24,666 nt of DNA, from contig CAZAEK010000027.1 in assembly GCA_964484125.1 (NCBI GenBank), positions 1 through 24,666 of the forward strand, read 5' to 3'. This document shows, piece by piece, positions 1 to 7,801 of the stretch. A model generated the notes under the pieces. That model saw nothing but the letters and a program-made list of their open reading frames with translations. It did not search any database and was not told where the DNA came from. The position numbers and the translations under genes are program-made. How positions within the stretch are numbered: the stretch's first letter is position 1; every line of letters begins with the position of its first letter. The stretch is from DSSM01 sp964484125. GTDB lineage: Bacteria > Bacteroidota > Ignavibacteria > Tepidaquicellales > Tepidaquicellaceae.

Positions 1-82
1 TGCAAACAGACCAAATAATTCCGCCATAAGATAATTTTTTTTATTTTAGTTTATGGAAAGTGATTTAATTATTACAAAGAGT

Positions 83-101
83 TCATTCACATAATGAATG
101 A
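83..101 (-). terminator. stem-loop just past the end of the PPC lipoprotein gene
   Basis: A 7-bp inverted repeat (TCATTCA / TGAATGA) with a 5-nt loop lies six bases beyond the stop codon of the minus-strand lipoprotein gene. It could form a 3' hairpin on that transcript. No clean U-tract follows, so it is a weak candidate for an intrinsic terminator and may only be an mRNA-end stabilising hairpin. The rest of bases 1-106 shows no gene. Confidence 0.3.
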
Positions 102-106
102 CATAT

Positions 107-1264
107 TTATTTATTCACTCTCAAAGTATAGAACTGTGAACTTTCAGCGTCATTGTTTCCATCTTTGAGTGAGACGTAATAAGTACCTGCTGAAAGATTA
201 TTTACTAAAAGTGTAACAGGAACACCAACTCCGGTATTTGTGCTACTTGCAATACTCCATTGATTGCTACCGTAAACAGTTACATCCATATCAATGTTAG
301 CAGGAACAGATGGGACAGAAACCGAAACATTACCTGTACTTGTTAAAACAAATTGATAATAATCTATATCTTCTTTGTTTCTAATTTTACCAAAAACATC
401 TGTGTTTATATTGATTTGTTTTGAGTCTGAAAATGTATTGTTATATTCGTAAGTATCGGTATTATCCAATGATATTTGCAAATTGTAAAAACTTGTACTC
501 GAGGCATTATTTTCTCTATCCCTTACGTTAATAAAATATAAACCCGGTTTTTGAACTGAACTTATATATGCGGTTTGTCCTAAACCAGTATTATAAGAGC
601 CGACTAAAGTCCAATGTTGATTATCGCTTAAAGTCATTTCAATGTCAATATTTGAAGGAACTTGTGAAACCGTTGCTTCGATTACACCACCCTGAGATGT
701 AGTGAACTGAAAAATATCCACATCGTTATTGGGCCTGAATTTTGCATTATAATTACTTCCTAAAACAAAGTTTTTTGCATCTTGATATTCGTTGTTCATT
801 TCATAAACATCTGTTATATCTTTGGTAACCTGAATATTGTATTTATTTTCACTACTTGAATTATTATCTCTATCTTCGACTCTAATAAAATAAGTGCCGG
901 CTTTTTGGAGAGTATTAATAAAAACATTTTGCCCTAAGCCGGAAGTGTAATTATAGGCAATCTTCCAATGATTGTTATCATAAACAGAAACATCAAGATT
1001 CAAAACCGAAGGAACGTTCGTAATAGCAACTTCGATTACAGCATCTTGTGTTAATGAAATCTGATAGTAATTTACATCATCGTTTGTAGTTAATTTGTCA
1101 GAATACAGAGAACCTATTTCTATAGGTGAAGCGCATTCAAACGAATTATTGTTAGTACAACCAGTGCCACCTCCGGGTTCTGGTTCAGCAGGATTTTTTA
1201 AACAAGAGTTAGCTGAAATTATCAGAGCTACCGGTATAATAAGTAATAAATAAAATTTTTTCAT
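107..1264 (-). CDS. lipoprotein with three pre-peptidase C-terminal (PPC) repeats
   Basis: The 385-residue product begins with a lipoprotein-type signal peptide (MKKF, hydrophobic stretch, Cys21), followed by a short Pro/Gly linker with two more cysteines. The rest is three tandem repeats of about 110 residues (roughly 43-150, 153-267, 268-385). Each contains an N-x-x-D-(V/I)-(D/N)-(Y/I)-(Y/F)-Q strand, a DNxHW-like turn or its variant, a (Y/N)xTG(L/V)G motif and a closing GTYF/GLYF...V-(E/R/K)-D-R/G-x-N-(N/D) segment. This matches the bacterial pre-peptidase C-terminal beta-sandwich, found in exported proteases and adhesins. No catalytic domain is attached, so it is likely a surface-exposed binding lipoprotein. 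It is last in a run of seven minus-strand genes for exported proteins, 30 bp after the preceding gene. The lipobox (A-N-S-C) is imperfect, so a secreted rather than lipidated form is possible. Confidence 0.8.
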   Translation of the reverse strand: MKKFYLLLIIPVALIISANSCLKNPAEPEPGGGTGCTNNNSFECASPIEIGSLYSDKLTTNDDVNYYQISLTQDAVIEVAITNVPSVLNLDVSVYDNNHWKIAYNYTSGLGQNVFINTLQKAGTYFIRVEDRDNNSSSENKYNIQVTKDITDVYEMNNEYQDAKNFVLGSNYNAKFRPNNDVDIFQFTTSQGGVIEATVSQVPSNIDIEMTLSDNQHWTLVGSYNTGLGQTAYISSVQKPGLYFINVRDRENNASSTSFYNLQISLDNTDTYEYNNTFSDSKQININTDVFGKIRNKEDIDYYQFVLTSTGNVSVSVPSVPANIDMDVTVYGSNQWSIASSTNTGVGVPVTLLVNNLSAGTYYVSLKDGNNDAESSQFYTLRVNK

Positions 1265-1294
1265 AATGTTTATAAATTATTTTAAGAAATATTT

Positions 1295-1930
1295 TTATTT
1301 TGTTTTAGTGTTTGAAATCTCATATAATGAAATATCGAAGTACTCACTACCAAATGATTCGCTAACCCTTATTGAAATTACATTTTTTCCTTCAATTAAA
1401 TAATCATCAATTTTTAATGGTTTAATTTTTTTTAAAATATAGCAGTAAGATACGTTTATACATCCCTCGCTATGTTCAGCGCCTCCAAAGTGCCCAAAAA
1501 ACTTTCCGTTTATATATATCCAGATACCGTCATCTGACTGTATATCAATATAATAGTCATGCGTAAAGTCCCCAATTTTAGATATATTAAAATATCCCCG
1601 ATAATATCTGTCACAATTACTGCAATTCCAGTTTTTATCCGGAAGTTCAACATACTGCCAGCTTGAATCATTAAACATATATTGATGCCACTCAAAACTT
1701 CTATTATCCTGTTCTGGGGTAAATGGACTTTCTTTTATAATATCTGATGCAAGCCATTTTACTAATATTACATATGATTTATCCATATCGTAAATATCGA
1801 GACCTGTTCTAATTGCATCTTTCACTGCGGAACAGGAAGTAATTAAGAAAAATGAAATAAGAAGTATAGTTTTTGAAATTATATCAAATGCTTTATTGGA
1901 GTGATTCACATATTTTGTTTTCATATTCAA
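1295..1930 (-). CDS. lipoprotein with galactose-binding-like beta-sandwich domain
   Basis: The product is 211 residues with a hydrophobic signal at about 20-32 and a lipobox ending at Cys33 (ITSC). A start at Met3 is equally possible. After about 50 linker residues comes a beta-rich domain (about 80-205) with the pattern YYRGYFNI ... YYIDIQSDDGIWIYING ... FG ... LIEGKNVISIRV ... YFDISLYEI. This is the layout of jelly-roll, galactose-binding-like sugar-binding modules such as those preceding glycoside hydrolase catalytic domains. Four cysteines (NCSNC and CINVSYC) may form disulfides in the periplasm. No catalytic domain is present, so a carbohydrate- or surface-binding role is inferred from fold only. 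It sits 30 bp upstream (in transcription) of the PPC lipoprotein gene. Confidence 0.7.
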   Translation of the reverse strand: MNMKTKYVNHSNKAFDIISKTILLISFFLITSCSAVKDAIRTGLDIYDMDKSYVILVKWLASDIIKESPFTPEQDNRSFEWHQYMFNDSSWQYVELPDKNWNCSNCDRYYRGYFNISKIGDFTHDYYIDIQSDDGIWIYINGKFFGHFGGAEHSEGCINVSYCYILKKIKPLKIDDYLIEGKNVISIRVSESFGSEYFDISLYEISNTKTK

Positions 1931-2022
1931 TAAATTAAATAATAATTCAAGCGGCTTTTCTTTAAAATATTTTTAAAGTTACTATTATGAAAAGTATTAA
2001 TAAAATCCGGATTAATAAACTA

Positions 2023-2598
2023 TCATGGTATATACGAAAGAGAAACACGCAGCGGAATATAATTTACCTGATTTCCACCTAATGTTACACTGTATTTTAA
2101 TTCAGCGGATATCCCAATATTTTCAGTAAATTTATAAATTGCTCCTCCTCCTATTCCCAAAGCCAGTTTAGAATCACTTTCTGTAGTAATAGTTAATCCG
2201 CCATATTTAGAATCACCGGCTTTTGCATAAAGATAGCTTAATCCGGCAAATCCATAAGGTATAAATACTTCTTTTTTCCTGATTTTTTTAAAGTCTGAAA
2301 TTACAACGTCTGCACCAAAGGTAACAATTGTAATTGGATCTCCTGTAATTTCAAATGACCCGTAAGACGAATTTTTATAAGGAAGAGAATTATATTGTAA
2401 ATCCACTCTTCCACCGAACATTTTATCAAAAGCCAATCCAGCATTAGCCCCTACATTAAATCCTAATTTATGTGATTTTTCGAGATCGCTAATTGGAACC
2501 GTTAATCCTGCACCAAATGAAGTAAAAATTTCATTTTGTGCATATAAAGAACCAACAAAAATAAATAAGATGGTAAGCAAGAAGTAAAATTTTTTCAT
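2023..2598 (-). CDS. outer-membrane beta-barrel protein
   Basis: The 191-residue protein has a Sec signal peptide (MKKFYFLLTILFIFVGSLYAQ, cleavage after LYA at about residue 20). The mature part consists of alternating amphipathic strands rich in Gly and aromatic residues: FTSFGAGLTVPISD, KLGFNVGANAGLAFD, GGRVDLQYNSLPY, FGADVVISD, YGFAGLSYLYAKAG, ALGIGGGAIYKF and GISAELKYSVTLGG, ending in RVSLSYIP. This is the general pattern of small 8-stranded barrels of the OmpA/PorT-like superfamily in Bacteroidota. The aromatic near the C-terminus fits insertion by the BAM complex. Its ligand or partner is not evident. It lies in the exported-protein cluster, 39 bp from the next lipoprotein gene. Confidence 0.75.
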   Translation of the reverse strand: MKKFYFLLTILFIFVGSLYAQNEIFTSFGAGLTVPISDLEKSHKLGFNVGANAGLAFDKMFGGRVDLQYNSLPYKNSSYGSFEITGDPITIVTFGADVVISDFKKIRKKEVFIPYGFAGLSYLYAKAGDSKYGGLTITTESDSKLALGIGGGAIYKFTENIGISAELKYSVTLGGNQVNYIPLRVSLSYIP

Positions 2599-2637
2599 TT
2601 TTTTTTAAGTTTTAAAAAAATGATTTAAGTAATATCA

Positions 2638-3270
2638 TTAATCCGGATTTTTAATTTTTTCAATAGTACCCTTATAGATATTATCTATAATAAAACCAAC
2701 ATCTTTTGAAACTTCACCAGCATCTTTTGCCTTTCCATAACTACCACTGCCCATAAAGATTACTTTCCCATCTGATGTTCTTATTCCTTTAATCGTAAAT
2801 GCAGTTACTCCTATTTTTTGATACTCTCCACCTGTAGTTAATTCTGTAATACTGCTGCTCGAAGCTAAATTCGTGTTTATAATTATAGCTAACATATTGC
2901 CTTCCGCATCTAATTTACTGAAATTGTGGTTCTTTATGACATCTGCTGTACTCTCTGTCAATGTAGTAACTAAAATACCCTTATTCATCAATTCCATCAT
3001 AAACATATCAGTGTAAATATTTGAATTTGTAACGCCGGGTGTATAATCAATAATTATTTGACCATTAGGTGCTATACCATTAACAGCTAATACTGGATTA
3101 CTTAAATTTACAATATCAAGGCTTGTAATTCCGGGTACAATTGCTGCGTTTAATTCCTTTTGACCCGACCTTAAAATATCACCTCCAAACTGAACCGCAG
3201 AACATCCATAAAAGAAGTAAGACATATAAATTAAGAGCGACAAAACAAGCAAGTATTTTAGTTTTTTCAT
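2638..3270 (-). CDS. lipoprotein, possibly CsgG/LpoB-like fold
   Basis: I place the start at 3270 rather than an upstream in-frame ATG at 3318. The 3270 start gives a textbook lipoprotein signal (MKKLKYLLVLSLLIYMS... with lipobox FYGC, Cys23) and is preceded by AAAGGAAAA at proper spacing. The 210-residue product carries a mixed alpha/beta domain with a pattern of short strands (LAVNG, QIIIDYTP, GILVTTL, LAIIINTN) and a late strand pair (TAFTIKGIRTSDGKVIFMGSGS), then a C-terminal amphipathic helix. That order is reminiscent of CsgG/LpoB-type periplasmic lipoproteins, in which a conserved D-G-K/E-I-L-W/x-G strand is followed by a final helix. The resemblance is by eye only. The gene belongs to the minus-strand exported cluster. 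Confidence 0.65.
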   Translation of the reverse strand: MKKLKYLLVLSLLIYMSYFFYGCSAVQFGGDILRSGQKELNAAIVPGITSLDIVNLSNPVLAVNGIAPNGQIIIDYTPGVTNSNIYTDMFMMELMNKGILVTTLTESTADVIKNHNFSKLDAEGNMLAIIINTNLASSSSITELTTGGEYQKIGVTAFTIKGIRTSDGKVIFMGSGSYGKAKDAGEVSKDVGFIIDNIYKGTIEKIKNPD

Positions 3271-3367
3271 AACAGTTTTCCTTTCTTTTGTTTTTACTTT
3301 ACTTATAAGTACTAACATTTAGAATTTTTTTTAGAAATAATTTTTTTGTCGTTTTTTTCAATCGCAT

Positions 3368-3562
3368 TTATTTTAATAATACCATTCTTTTTGTTTTTGT
3401 GAAATCATCTGCTTGCAAGCGGTAGAAATAAATTCCGCTTGAATATTTACTTGCGTTCCATGTTGTTTCATAAGAGCCGGGAGAAAGCTGTTCGTTTACA
3501 AGGGTTTCGATTTCACGACCGAGTGCATCAAGAACAATAATTTTTATATTTTCTGATTTATA
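3368..3562 (-). pseudogene. out-of-frame remainder of the T9SS type A sorting domain
   Basis: On the minus strand, 64 codons from about 3562 to the TAA at 3368-3370 read YKSENIKIIVLDALGR ... ETLVNE, SPGSYETTWNA, SSGIYFYRL and end TKTKRMVLLK. This is an almost consensus type A sorting domain and joins perfectly to the KFDI at the end of the upstream frame if one T is restored in the GACATTAT stretch near 3562-3566. It has no start codon of its own and is not a separate gene. No long homopolymer lies at the break, but a sequencing or assembly indel is still as likely as a true mutation. Confidence 0.85.
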
Positions 3563-4554
3563 ATGTCGAACTTAATTGTTGTTGCCGGGTTAAAGGGATT
3601 TGGAAAGTTTTGTTTTAATGAAAATTGAGTTGGAATTTTAGTAGAAATTTGATTAACCCCAACCTCGCTTTTAGGACGCCTCCAAGTACTTTTATAAGAC
3701 AACCCTGTAACAATATAGTTATTTGTAAATGTTAGTGAGTTGGCGGTAATATATCCAGATGGGAATCCGTCATTAATAAGGTTCCAGGTTATTCCTTGTT
3801 TTGTTGATACATAAATTCCATTATCATCTGTTGCGGCATAAATGTAATGAGAAGATATCAGAATATCGTTTATGTTTTTACCGGATAATCCAAATTGCCC
3901 CCAATTTACGCCATTATTAGTTGATTTGTATATACCGTTTGATGTACCGGCATAAATGGCAGTTCCGTCAAATTTAATACGTTCTACATTTAGATTGTTT
4001 ATATGCGATTGGTTCCATATATATCCATTATCAGTAGAATAATAAATGCCATAACCGTAAGTTCCTGCAATAACAAGATTCCCATTGACCGCAAGCGACC
4101 AAATTGATTTGTTATTCAAAAAAGATTGCGTCCAGTTAACTCCGTTGTTTGAAGAATAATAAACTCCATCATACTGTGTACCAGCAAAGGCATAATTATT
4201 ATTAAAAGCTGTTTCATAAACAGTTTTGTTACTTAGTCCAAAACTTGTCCATGTTGTTCCATTGTTTGAAATATATATTCCGTTCCATGTTGATGCATAA
4301 TAATTTGCCCCAAAAGAGCTAAAACCCAAAACAGTTTTATCGGTTATAGAGGTAACTGCCCATGTTAATCCTTCGTTAGTTGATTTATAGATTCCATCGT
4401 ATTTTAATCCTGCTAATAAAAATGAGCCGCTCCAAAATGTGGTAGCAATATTTCTTGTCTGTCCCATACCATTCCAGACCTGCACCCACTTGGCATTAAC
4501 TGATGCCGAGACTGAAATAATTAAAAAACTTAGTATGTAAATGAATTTTTTCAT
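3544..4554 (-). CDS. secreted BNR/Asp-box beta-propeller protein, T9SS cargo, frameshifted near the C-terminus
   Basis: The 336-residue frame starts with a Sec signal peptide (MKKFIYILSFLIISVSASVNA). It then has about six repeats carrying the Asp-box signature S-x-(D/N)-x-G-x-x-W (for example STNEGLTW, SNNGTTW, SSNNGVNW, STDNGYIW, STNNGVNW, STKQGITW), as in sialidase/Vps10-type beta-propellers. Between the boxes are G-(T/I)-x-x-(G/D)-(V/I)-Y strands. Near the end comes the conserved linker FSLKQNFPNPFNPATTIKFDI, which opens type A T9SS sorting domains. The frame then hits a stop after NQKI. The missing part of the sorting domain is present in the next frame directly downstream (3368-3562), so a one-base deletion has removed the secretion signal in this copy or in this assembly. 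The substrate is unknown. Confidence 0.8.
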   Translation of the reverse strand: MKKFIYILSFLIISVSASVNAKWVQVWNGMGQTRNIATTFWSGSFLLAGLKYDGIYKSTNEGLTWAVTSITDKTVLGFSSFGANYYASTWNGIYISNNGTTWTSFGLSNKTVYETAFNNNYAFAGTQYDGVYYSSNNGVNWTQSFLNNKSIWSLAVNGNLVIAGTYGYGIYYSTDNGYIWNQSHINNLNVERIKFDGTAIYAGTSNGIYKSTNNGVNWGQFGLSGKNINDILISSHYIYAATDDNGIYVSTKQGITWNLINDGFPSGYITANSLTFTNNYIVTGLSYKSTWRRPKSEVGVNQISTKIPTQFSLKQNFPNPFNPATTIKFDIINQKI

Positions 4555-4696
4555 AATTTTTTGATTTAATTAAAAATTTTATATTTTCTATATTACTATA
4601 ATATCCTTTTTTATTATTTAACTTAGCACCTATAACATATACCTACATCGACAAATATTTTAAGAAGAATCATTTTAATAATTTGATGATATTGTT

Positions 4697-5314
4697 TTAG
4701 TAAAAAGGATAATACGAAAACGGCTCATACGACTCAATTTCTTTTTTAATTTCTGCAACAGCGGAATTATCATAGCAAATAAAATATCCTTGGTCTTCCG
4801 AAATATGCATTGCAGTAAGGTTATCTTTATTAAAAATCGTTGCTGTTAACCCCAAGGTGTCTTTTTCATATGATTTTATAAATTGTTTCATGACAAAATC
4901 TATATCAATATTCGTTTTTTCTGTATTTGGGGGATTTGGATATTCTGCAGTATAATATTCAACGATGACTACTTTAAAAAGACTGCCTTTATAGAACAAA
5001 AAAGAAATGTCTATTGGGATAGTCGAACCATCTATTACTTGGTCATAGTTCTTTGTGTAAGATATTATGCCTTCCGGTTCATTCATAATTTCTTCCTCCT
5101 TTAGGTTCGAAAAAATCCTGGAAATAACATCTTTTGATGAGCCAAACAAAATTCTTTTTTTTCCAAACATGAAATATTGTGGACTGCTTTCGGGTGATAC
5201 TGTTTTTGAGTCTTTAGCTGAATCATTTGCTATGATTGCTTTTGATTCTTCTTTTTTATTTGCGCAGGAAAAAATAACAAATGCAAGAAGAACAAGCGAT
5301 AATGTTATTTTCAT
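4697..5314 (-). CDS. lipoprotein of unknown function
   Basis: The product is 205 residues with a clear lipoprotein signal (MKITLSLVLLAFVIFSC, Cys17), followed by a charged Ser/Lys/Glu-rich linker to about residue 45. The remainder is a small alpha/beta domain beginning YFMFGKKRILFGSSKDVISRIFSNL. This recalls the strand-loop-helix start of SmpA/BamE-like or similar periplasmic domains, where a glycine-containing turn precedes a helix. Strands DISFLFYKGSLFKVVIVEYY and a helix DFVMKQFIKSYEKD follow. I do not recognise a named family. It lies 7 bp from the gene upstream of it in transcription (5322-5780), so the two are co-transcribed. It is 142 bp from the Asp-box gene. Confidence 0.65.
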   Translation of the reverse strand: MKITLSLVLLAFVIFSCANKKEESKAIIANDSAKDSKTVSPESSPQYFMFGKKRILFGSSKDVISRIFSNLKEEEIMNEPEGIISYTKNYDQVIDGSTIPIDISFLFYKGSLFKVVIVEYYTAEYPNPPNTEKTNIDIDFVMKQFIKSYEKDTLGLTATIFNKDNLTAMHISEDQGYFICYDNSAVAEIKKEIESYEPFSYYPFY

Positions 5315-5321
5315 ATTATGT

Positions 5322-5780
5322 CTATTTTTGCAATTGATAAAATTCGTAAAAACCGGACAAGTTTTTCAGTAAACCTTTTGTTTTAATCGTTTTATTTTTT
5401 TTTGTTTTACATTTAAGCAAAAGAAACTCACCGGATAGTTCTTCACTAGAAAAATTATTGCCTGATATTATTGGATTAGTTAAAGAACTGTTTTCTTCAA
5501 TTTCTCCATAAGAACCGGATATAAATGCATTTATGTTAATTCCGTTTTGTTCAATATTCACTGTGACAGAATAACCGTCTGCTTCCGTACCGTCGCCTAC
5601 TGGCATAGCTGGACATCCCGCTACATATACTCCAGAATAATCACTGCTTATCCATTCTTCAACAGAAATAATATTTGCAAAAACTTGATTCTGAGTCAAA
5701 TATATTTCTTGAGCTTTTAAATCCGGAGTTAAAAACAAATAAAGACCAGAGAATAGCATAAAGATTAAGATTTTTTTCAT
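5322..5780 (-). CDS. small secreted protein of unknown function
   Basis: The 152-residue product has a Sec signal peptide (MKKILIFMLFSGLYLFLTPDLKAQ, cleavage after KA) and no lipobox. The mature part is predicted mostly beta: SGVYVAGCPAMPVGDGTEADG, YSVTVNIEQNGININAFISGSYG, ending in a basic KCKTKKNKTIKTKG stretch and GFYEFYQLQK. The strand pattern with NGxxINAxxSGSYG could be a lipocalin-like or META-type small barrel, but this is only a visual impression. It is the first gene of the minus-strand exported cluster, with a 7-bp gap to the lipoprotein gene that follows. Confidence 0.6.
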   Translation of the reverse strand: MKKILIFMLFSGLYLFLTPDLKAQEIYLTQNQVFANIISVEEWISSDYSGVYVAGCPAMPVGDGTEADGYSVTVNIEQNGININAFISGSYGEIEENSSLTNPIISGNNFSSEELSGEFLLLKCKTKKNKTIKTKGLLKNLSGFYEFYQLQK

Positions 5781-6084
5781 ATTATTTTTTACTTAGTTAA
5801 TAATTTATTTTTTGTAAAGGCAACAATATATGCAAAGTATGTTCCCAGTTTACATTGCCTTTTCGAAAAGTAAATAATTATAGCAAACTTCGTCTGTTTT
5901 GCAAGCATTCAATCTTTGGAACATTGATTTAGTGACCAATTAATTCCAAAGTGAAATAGATACATCAGGATAGATTTTTGGAAAAATATAACTCTGATTT
6001 TAAGGATTGAAAAATATCTTTAGGGTAAGTCAGTCAACAGCTATTTCAATTGCATTAAAAAGCCGAATTTGATATTTTATAATA
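5781..6084. other. divergent intergenic region with a 12-bp palindrome
   Basis: This 304-bp gap separates the minus-strand exported-protein cluster from the plus-strand 6085 gene, so promoters for both must lie here. A perfect 12-bp palindrome, CTTTTCGAAAAG, is at 5859-5870, about 80 bp upstream of the minus-strand start. A TATCTTTA sequence at 6015-6022 resembles a Bacteroidota -7 element for the plus strand, but no TTTG lies at the right distance. I see no open frame with coding character here. Confidence 0.4.
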
Positions 6085-7062
6085 ATGTTGGTATATATTA
6101 GAAATAATTTCATTTTTGAATCAAGCAAGGAAGCAAACGGGTTCGTGCTGAAAGTTATAGACCTGGGCGAGGTTTATATAAAGTTTCTTGTGTCAAAGAA
6201 TAAGATATATTTGCCGGATAACATTAAGCCGCGTGATGCAGCTATTGATTTACTTGCAGAAATATTTAAGGTGGAAAATAAATGCTACGTTAATTTTAAA
6301 ATGTTTTTTAAAGACAAGAAAATAGAAACCGAGGAAGATGCCGAAAATCTTTTACGGGGTTATATTTTCACAATTATTCAGAATGAGTTACCAAAAATTT
6401 TCAGAATTAATGACTCATTTACTTATAACATTCTGAGAAATATCAAAGAAGCAATAAAATCTGAAAACCTTCACACTTCATTGTTCTTTTCTGATAAATA
6501 TATTCACCTTGAAGATGTAATTAAAAATAATGATTTAATTCCTGATAAAGATGAACTCCTTAAGTTTATATACGAAAATAATATATCAGACAAGGTCTAT
6601 AATATTAAATTATTTTTAAAAGACCTGTTATTAAAGTTATCATCAGATGCTGTATTTTCAGCAGTCGTGAATTTTAATGATTTAGTTTATTCAATTAAAA
6701 GTATTTTCGCCAATGAATTTGCATGCAGAGACGGTGCAGAAACCGAATCTGAACACTTATCTGATAAAGTCAGTATAAAACTTATTTTAAAAGACATTCG
6801 CTTTTCATTCAATGAAAAACTTAATAAATACATAAATAAAAACGGTTTTTCTAATAATTTTTCCGAATGTATGTATAAAGTAATAGATGATATAGAGTCA
6901 GATTTATGTGAAGGGCTTATAAGACAGTCGGTGAAAAATCTCTCTAATAAGCATTTTGGAAACTGCGAATTTTTAAACCAGATAACTTATTGTGTAGAGA
7001 TGTATGAAACAGAAATAGCTAAATTTTTAACTAAGGAGAAATTTCTAATTGACAGAGAATAA
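6085..7062 (+). CDS. 325-residue cytoplasmic protein, family not recognised
   Basis: There is no signal peptide or membrane segment. The N-terminal 60 residues alternate short strands (VLKVIDLGEVYIKFLVS, IYLPDNI) and the rest is mainly helical. A helical stretch at about 75-130 (AENLLRGYIFTIIQNELPKIFRINDSFTYNILRNIKEAIK) has the look of a helical regulatory or adaptor domain. I considered a sigma-factor-like region but see no region 2 or 4 signature. It is first in a three-gene unit: its end overlaps the next gene by 14 bp, with the SD for that gene inside its last codons. The function may therefore be tied to the downstream Lon-like/LamG membrane protein. Confidence 0.6.
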   Translation: MLVYIRNNFIFESSKEANGFVLKVIDLGEVYIKFLVSKNKIYLPDNIKPRDAAIDLLAEIFKVENKCYVNFKMFFKDKKIETEEDAENLLRGYIFTIIQNELPKIFRINDSFTYNILRNIKEAIKSENLHTSLFFSDKYIHLEDVIKNNDLIPDKDELLKFIYENNISDKVYNIKLFLKDLLLKLSSDAVFSAVVNFNDLVYSIKSIFANEFACRDGAETESEHLSDKVSIKLILKDIRFSFNEKLNKYINKNGFSNNFSECMYKVIDDIESDLCEGLIRQSVKNLSNKHFGNCEFLNQITYCVEMYETEIAKFLTKEKFLIDRE

Positions 7063-7777
7063 TTACATATACAAAATAATTAAGGGCGAGGATGTTGGCA
7101 GCGGCGAGTTAAAAAAACAGAGAGAAGAATATCTTGAATTTCTAAATTTCAGAGAAGCAGATAGTAATAAATCTTTATCACCGCATCACAATGTAATTGA
7201 GTTCACAAATTTTGAACCAGAAAAATCTGATGGAATAAAATTACCAATGAAATATGCGGCAGATTCCGGAGCATCACCTGCAGATATTGCATTTAAAAAA
7301 TCAAAATTTCTTACATCAAATGATGGTAATTTTGCAATTAAATATTCGAAAAAACTTAACGAAGAAATTCATCTGACAGTACTCTCTGACTGTGATGAAT
7401 ATTCCGGAGAGATAATATTATATTCCGGCATAATCGGAAAATATTTCGTTTCGAATATTAACGGAGATTTTATTATCGGGCAATATTCAAATTTTGATTT
7501 ATGCAAATTTAATTTCAAAGCTTTTACACCTTTTGAGTCAATTATTATACATTCGGACGGCGATAATATTACGGCAATTCCTCTTAATAAGTTAGCAACT
7601 CCTGAAATAATCGAAATAACCGATATCAACATAAAATTAAAAGTTAATACAGGTGCAGAAATTTCCAATGCTGTTTTGAAGACAACGGAAACAAAAGATT
7701 TCTTAAAAACAGATGGAATTTATATTGATATTCCGCGAATGCTCATTTCAGATAAAGCCGAAATATTTTTATACTAA
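7049..7777 (+). CDS. 242-residue soluble protein, family not recognised
   Basis: The start is TTG at 7049, chosen because a strong AAGGAG lies ten bases upstream (7033-7038), inside the preceding gene. The frame overlaps that gene by 14 bp, a sign of translational coupling. The first about 100 residues are polar and probably disordered (EGKSDGIKL-like spacing, ADSGASPADIA). From about 105 to 242 it is beta-rich (FAIKYSKKLNEEIHLTVLS, SGEIILYSGIIGKYFVS, DFIIGQYSNFDLCKF, SIIIHSDGDNITAIPL, INIKLKVNTGAE), suggesting one or two beta-sandwich domains. No signal peptide is seen. It lies 24 bp from the large membrane protein gene and presumably works with it. Confidence 0.6.
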   Translation: MTENNYIYKIIKGEDVGSGELKKQREEYLEFLNFREADSNKSLSPHHNVIEFTNFEPEKSDGIKLPMKYAADSGASPADIAFKKSKFLTSNDGNFAIKYSKKLNEEIHLTVLSDCDEYSGEIILYSGIIGKYFVSNINGDFIIGQYSNFDLCKFNFKAFTPFESIIIHSDGDNITAIPLNKLATPEIIEITDINIKLKVNTGAEISNAVLKTTETKDFLKTDGIYIDIPRMLISDKAEIFLY

Positions 7778-7801
7778 ATAATATTTTGGCGGGCAGGGAG
7801 A

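Noticed and set aside
4883..5372. Plus-strand open frames of 73 and 101 codons
   Set aside because: They lie antisense to the lipoprotein gene 4697-5314, which has a proper signal peptide and lipobox; the plus-strand products show no domain or start signal.
6085..7062. RNA polymerase sigma factor
   Set aside because: A helical stretch gave a passing resemblance, but no region 2 or region 4 signature could be found.
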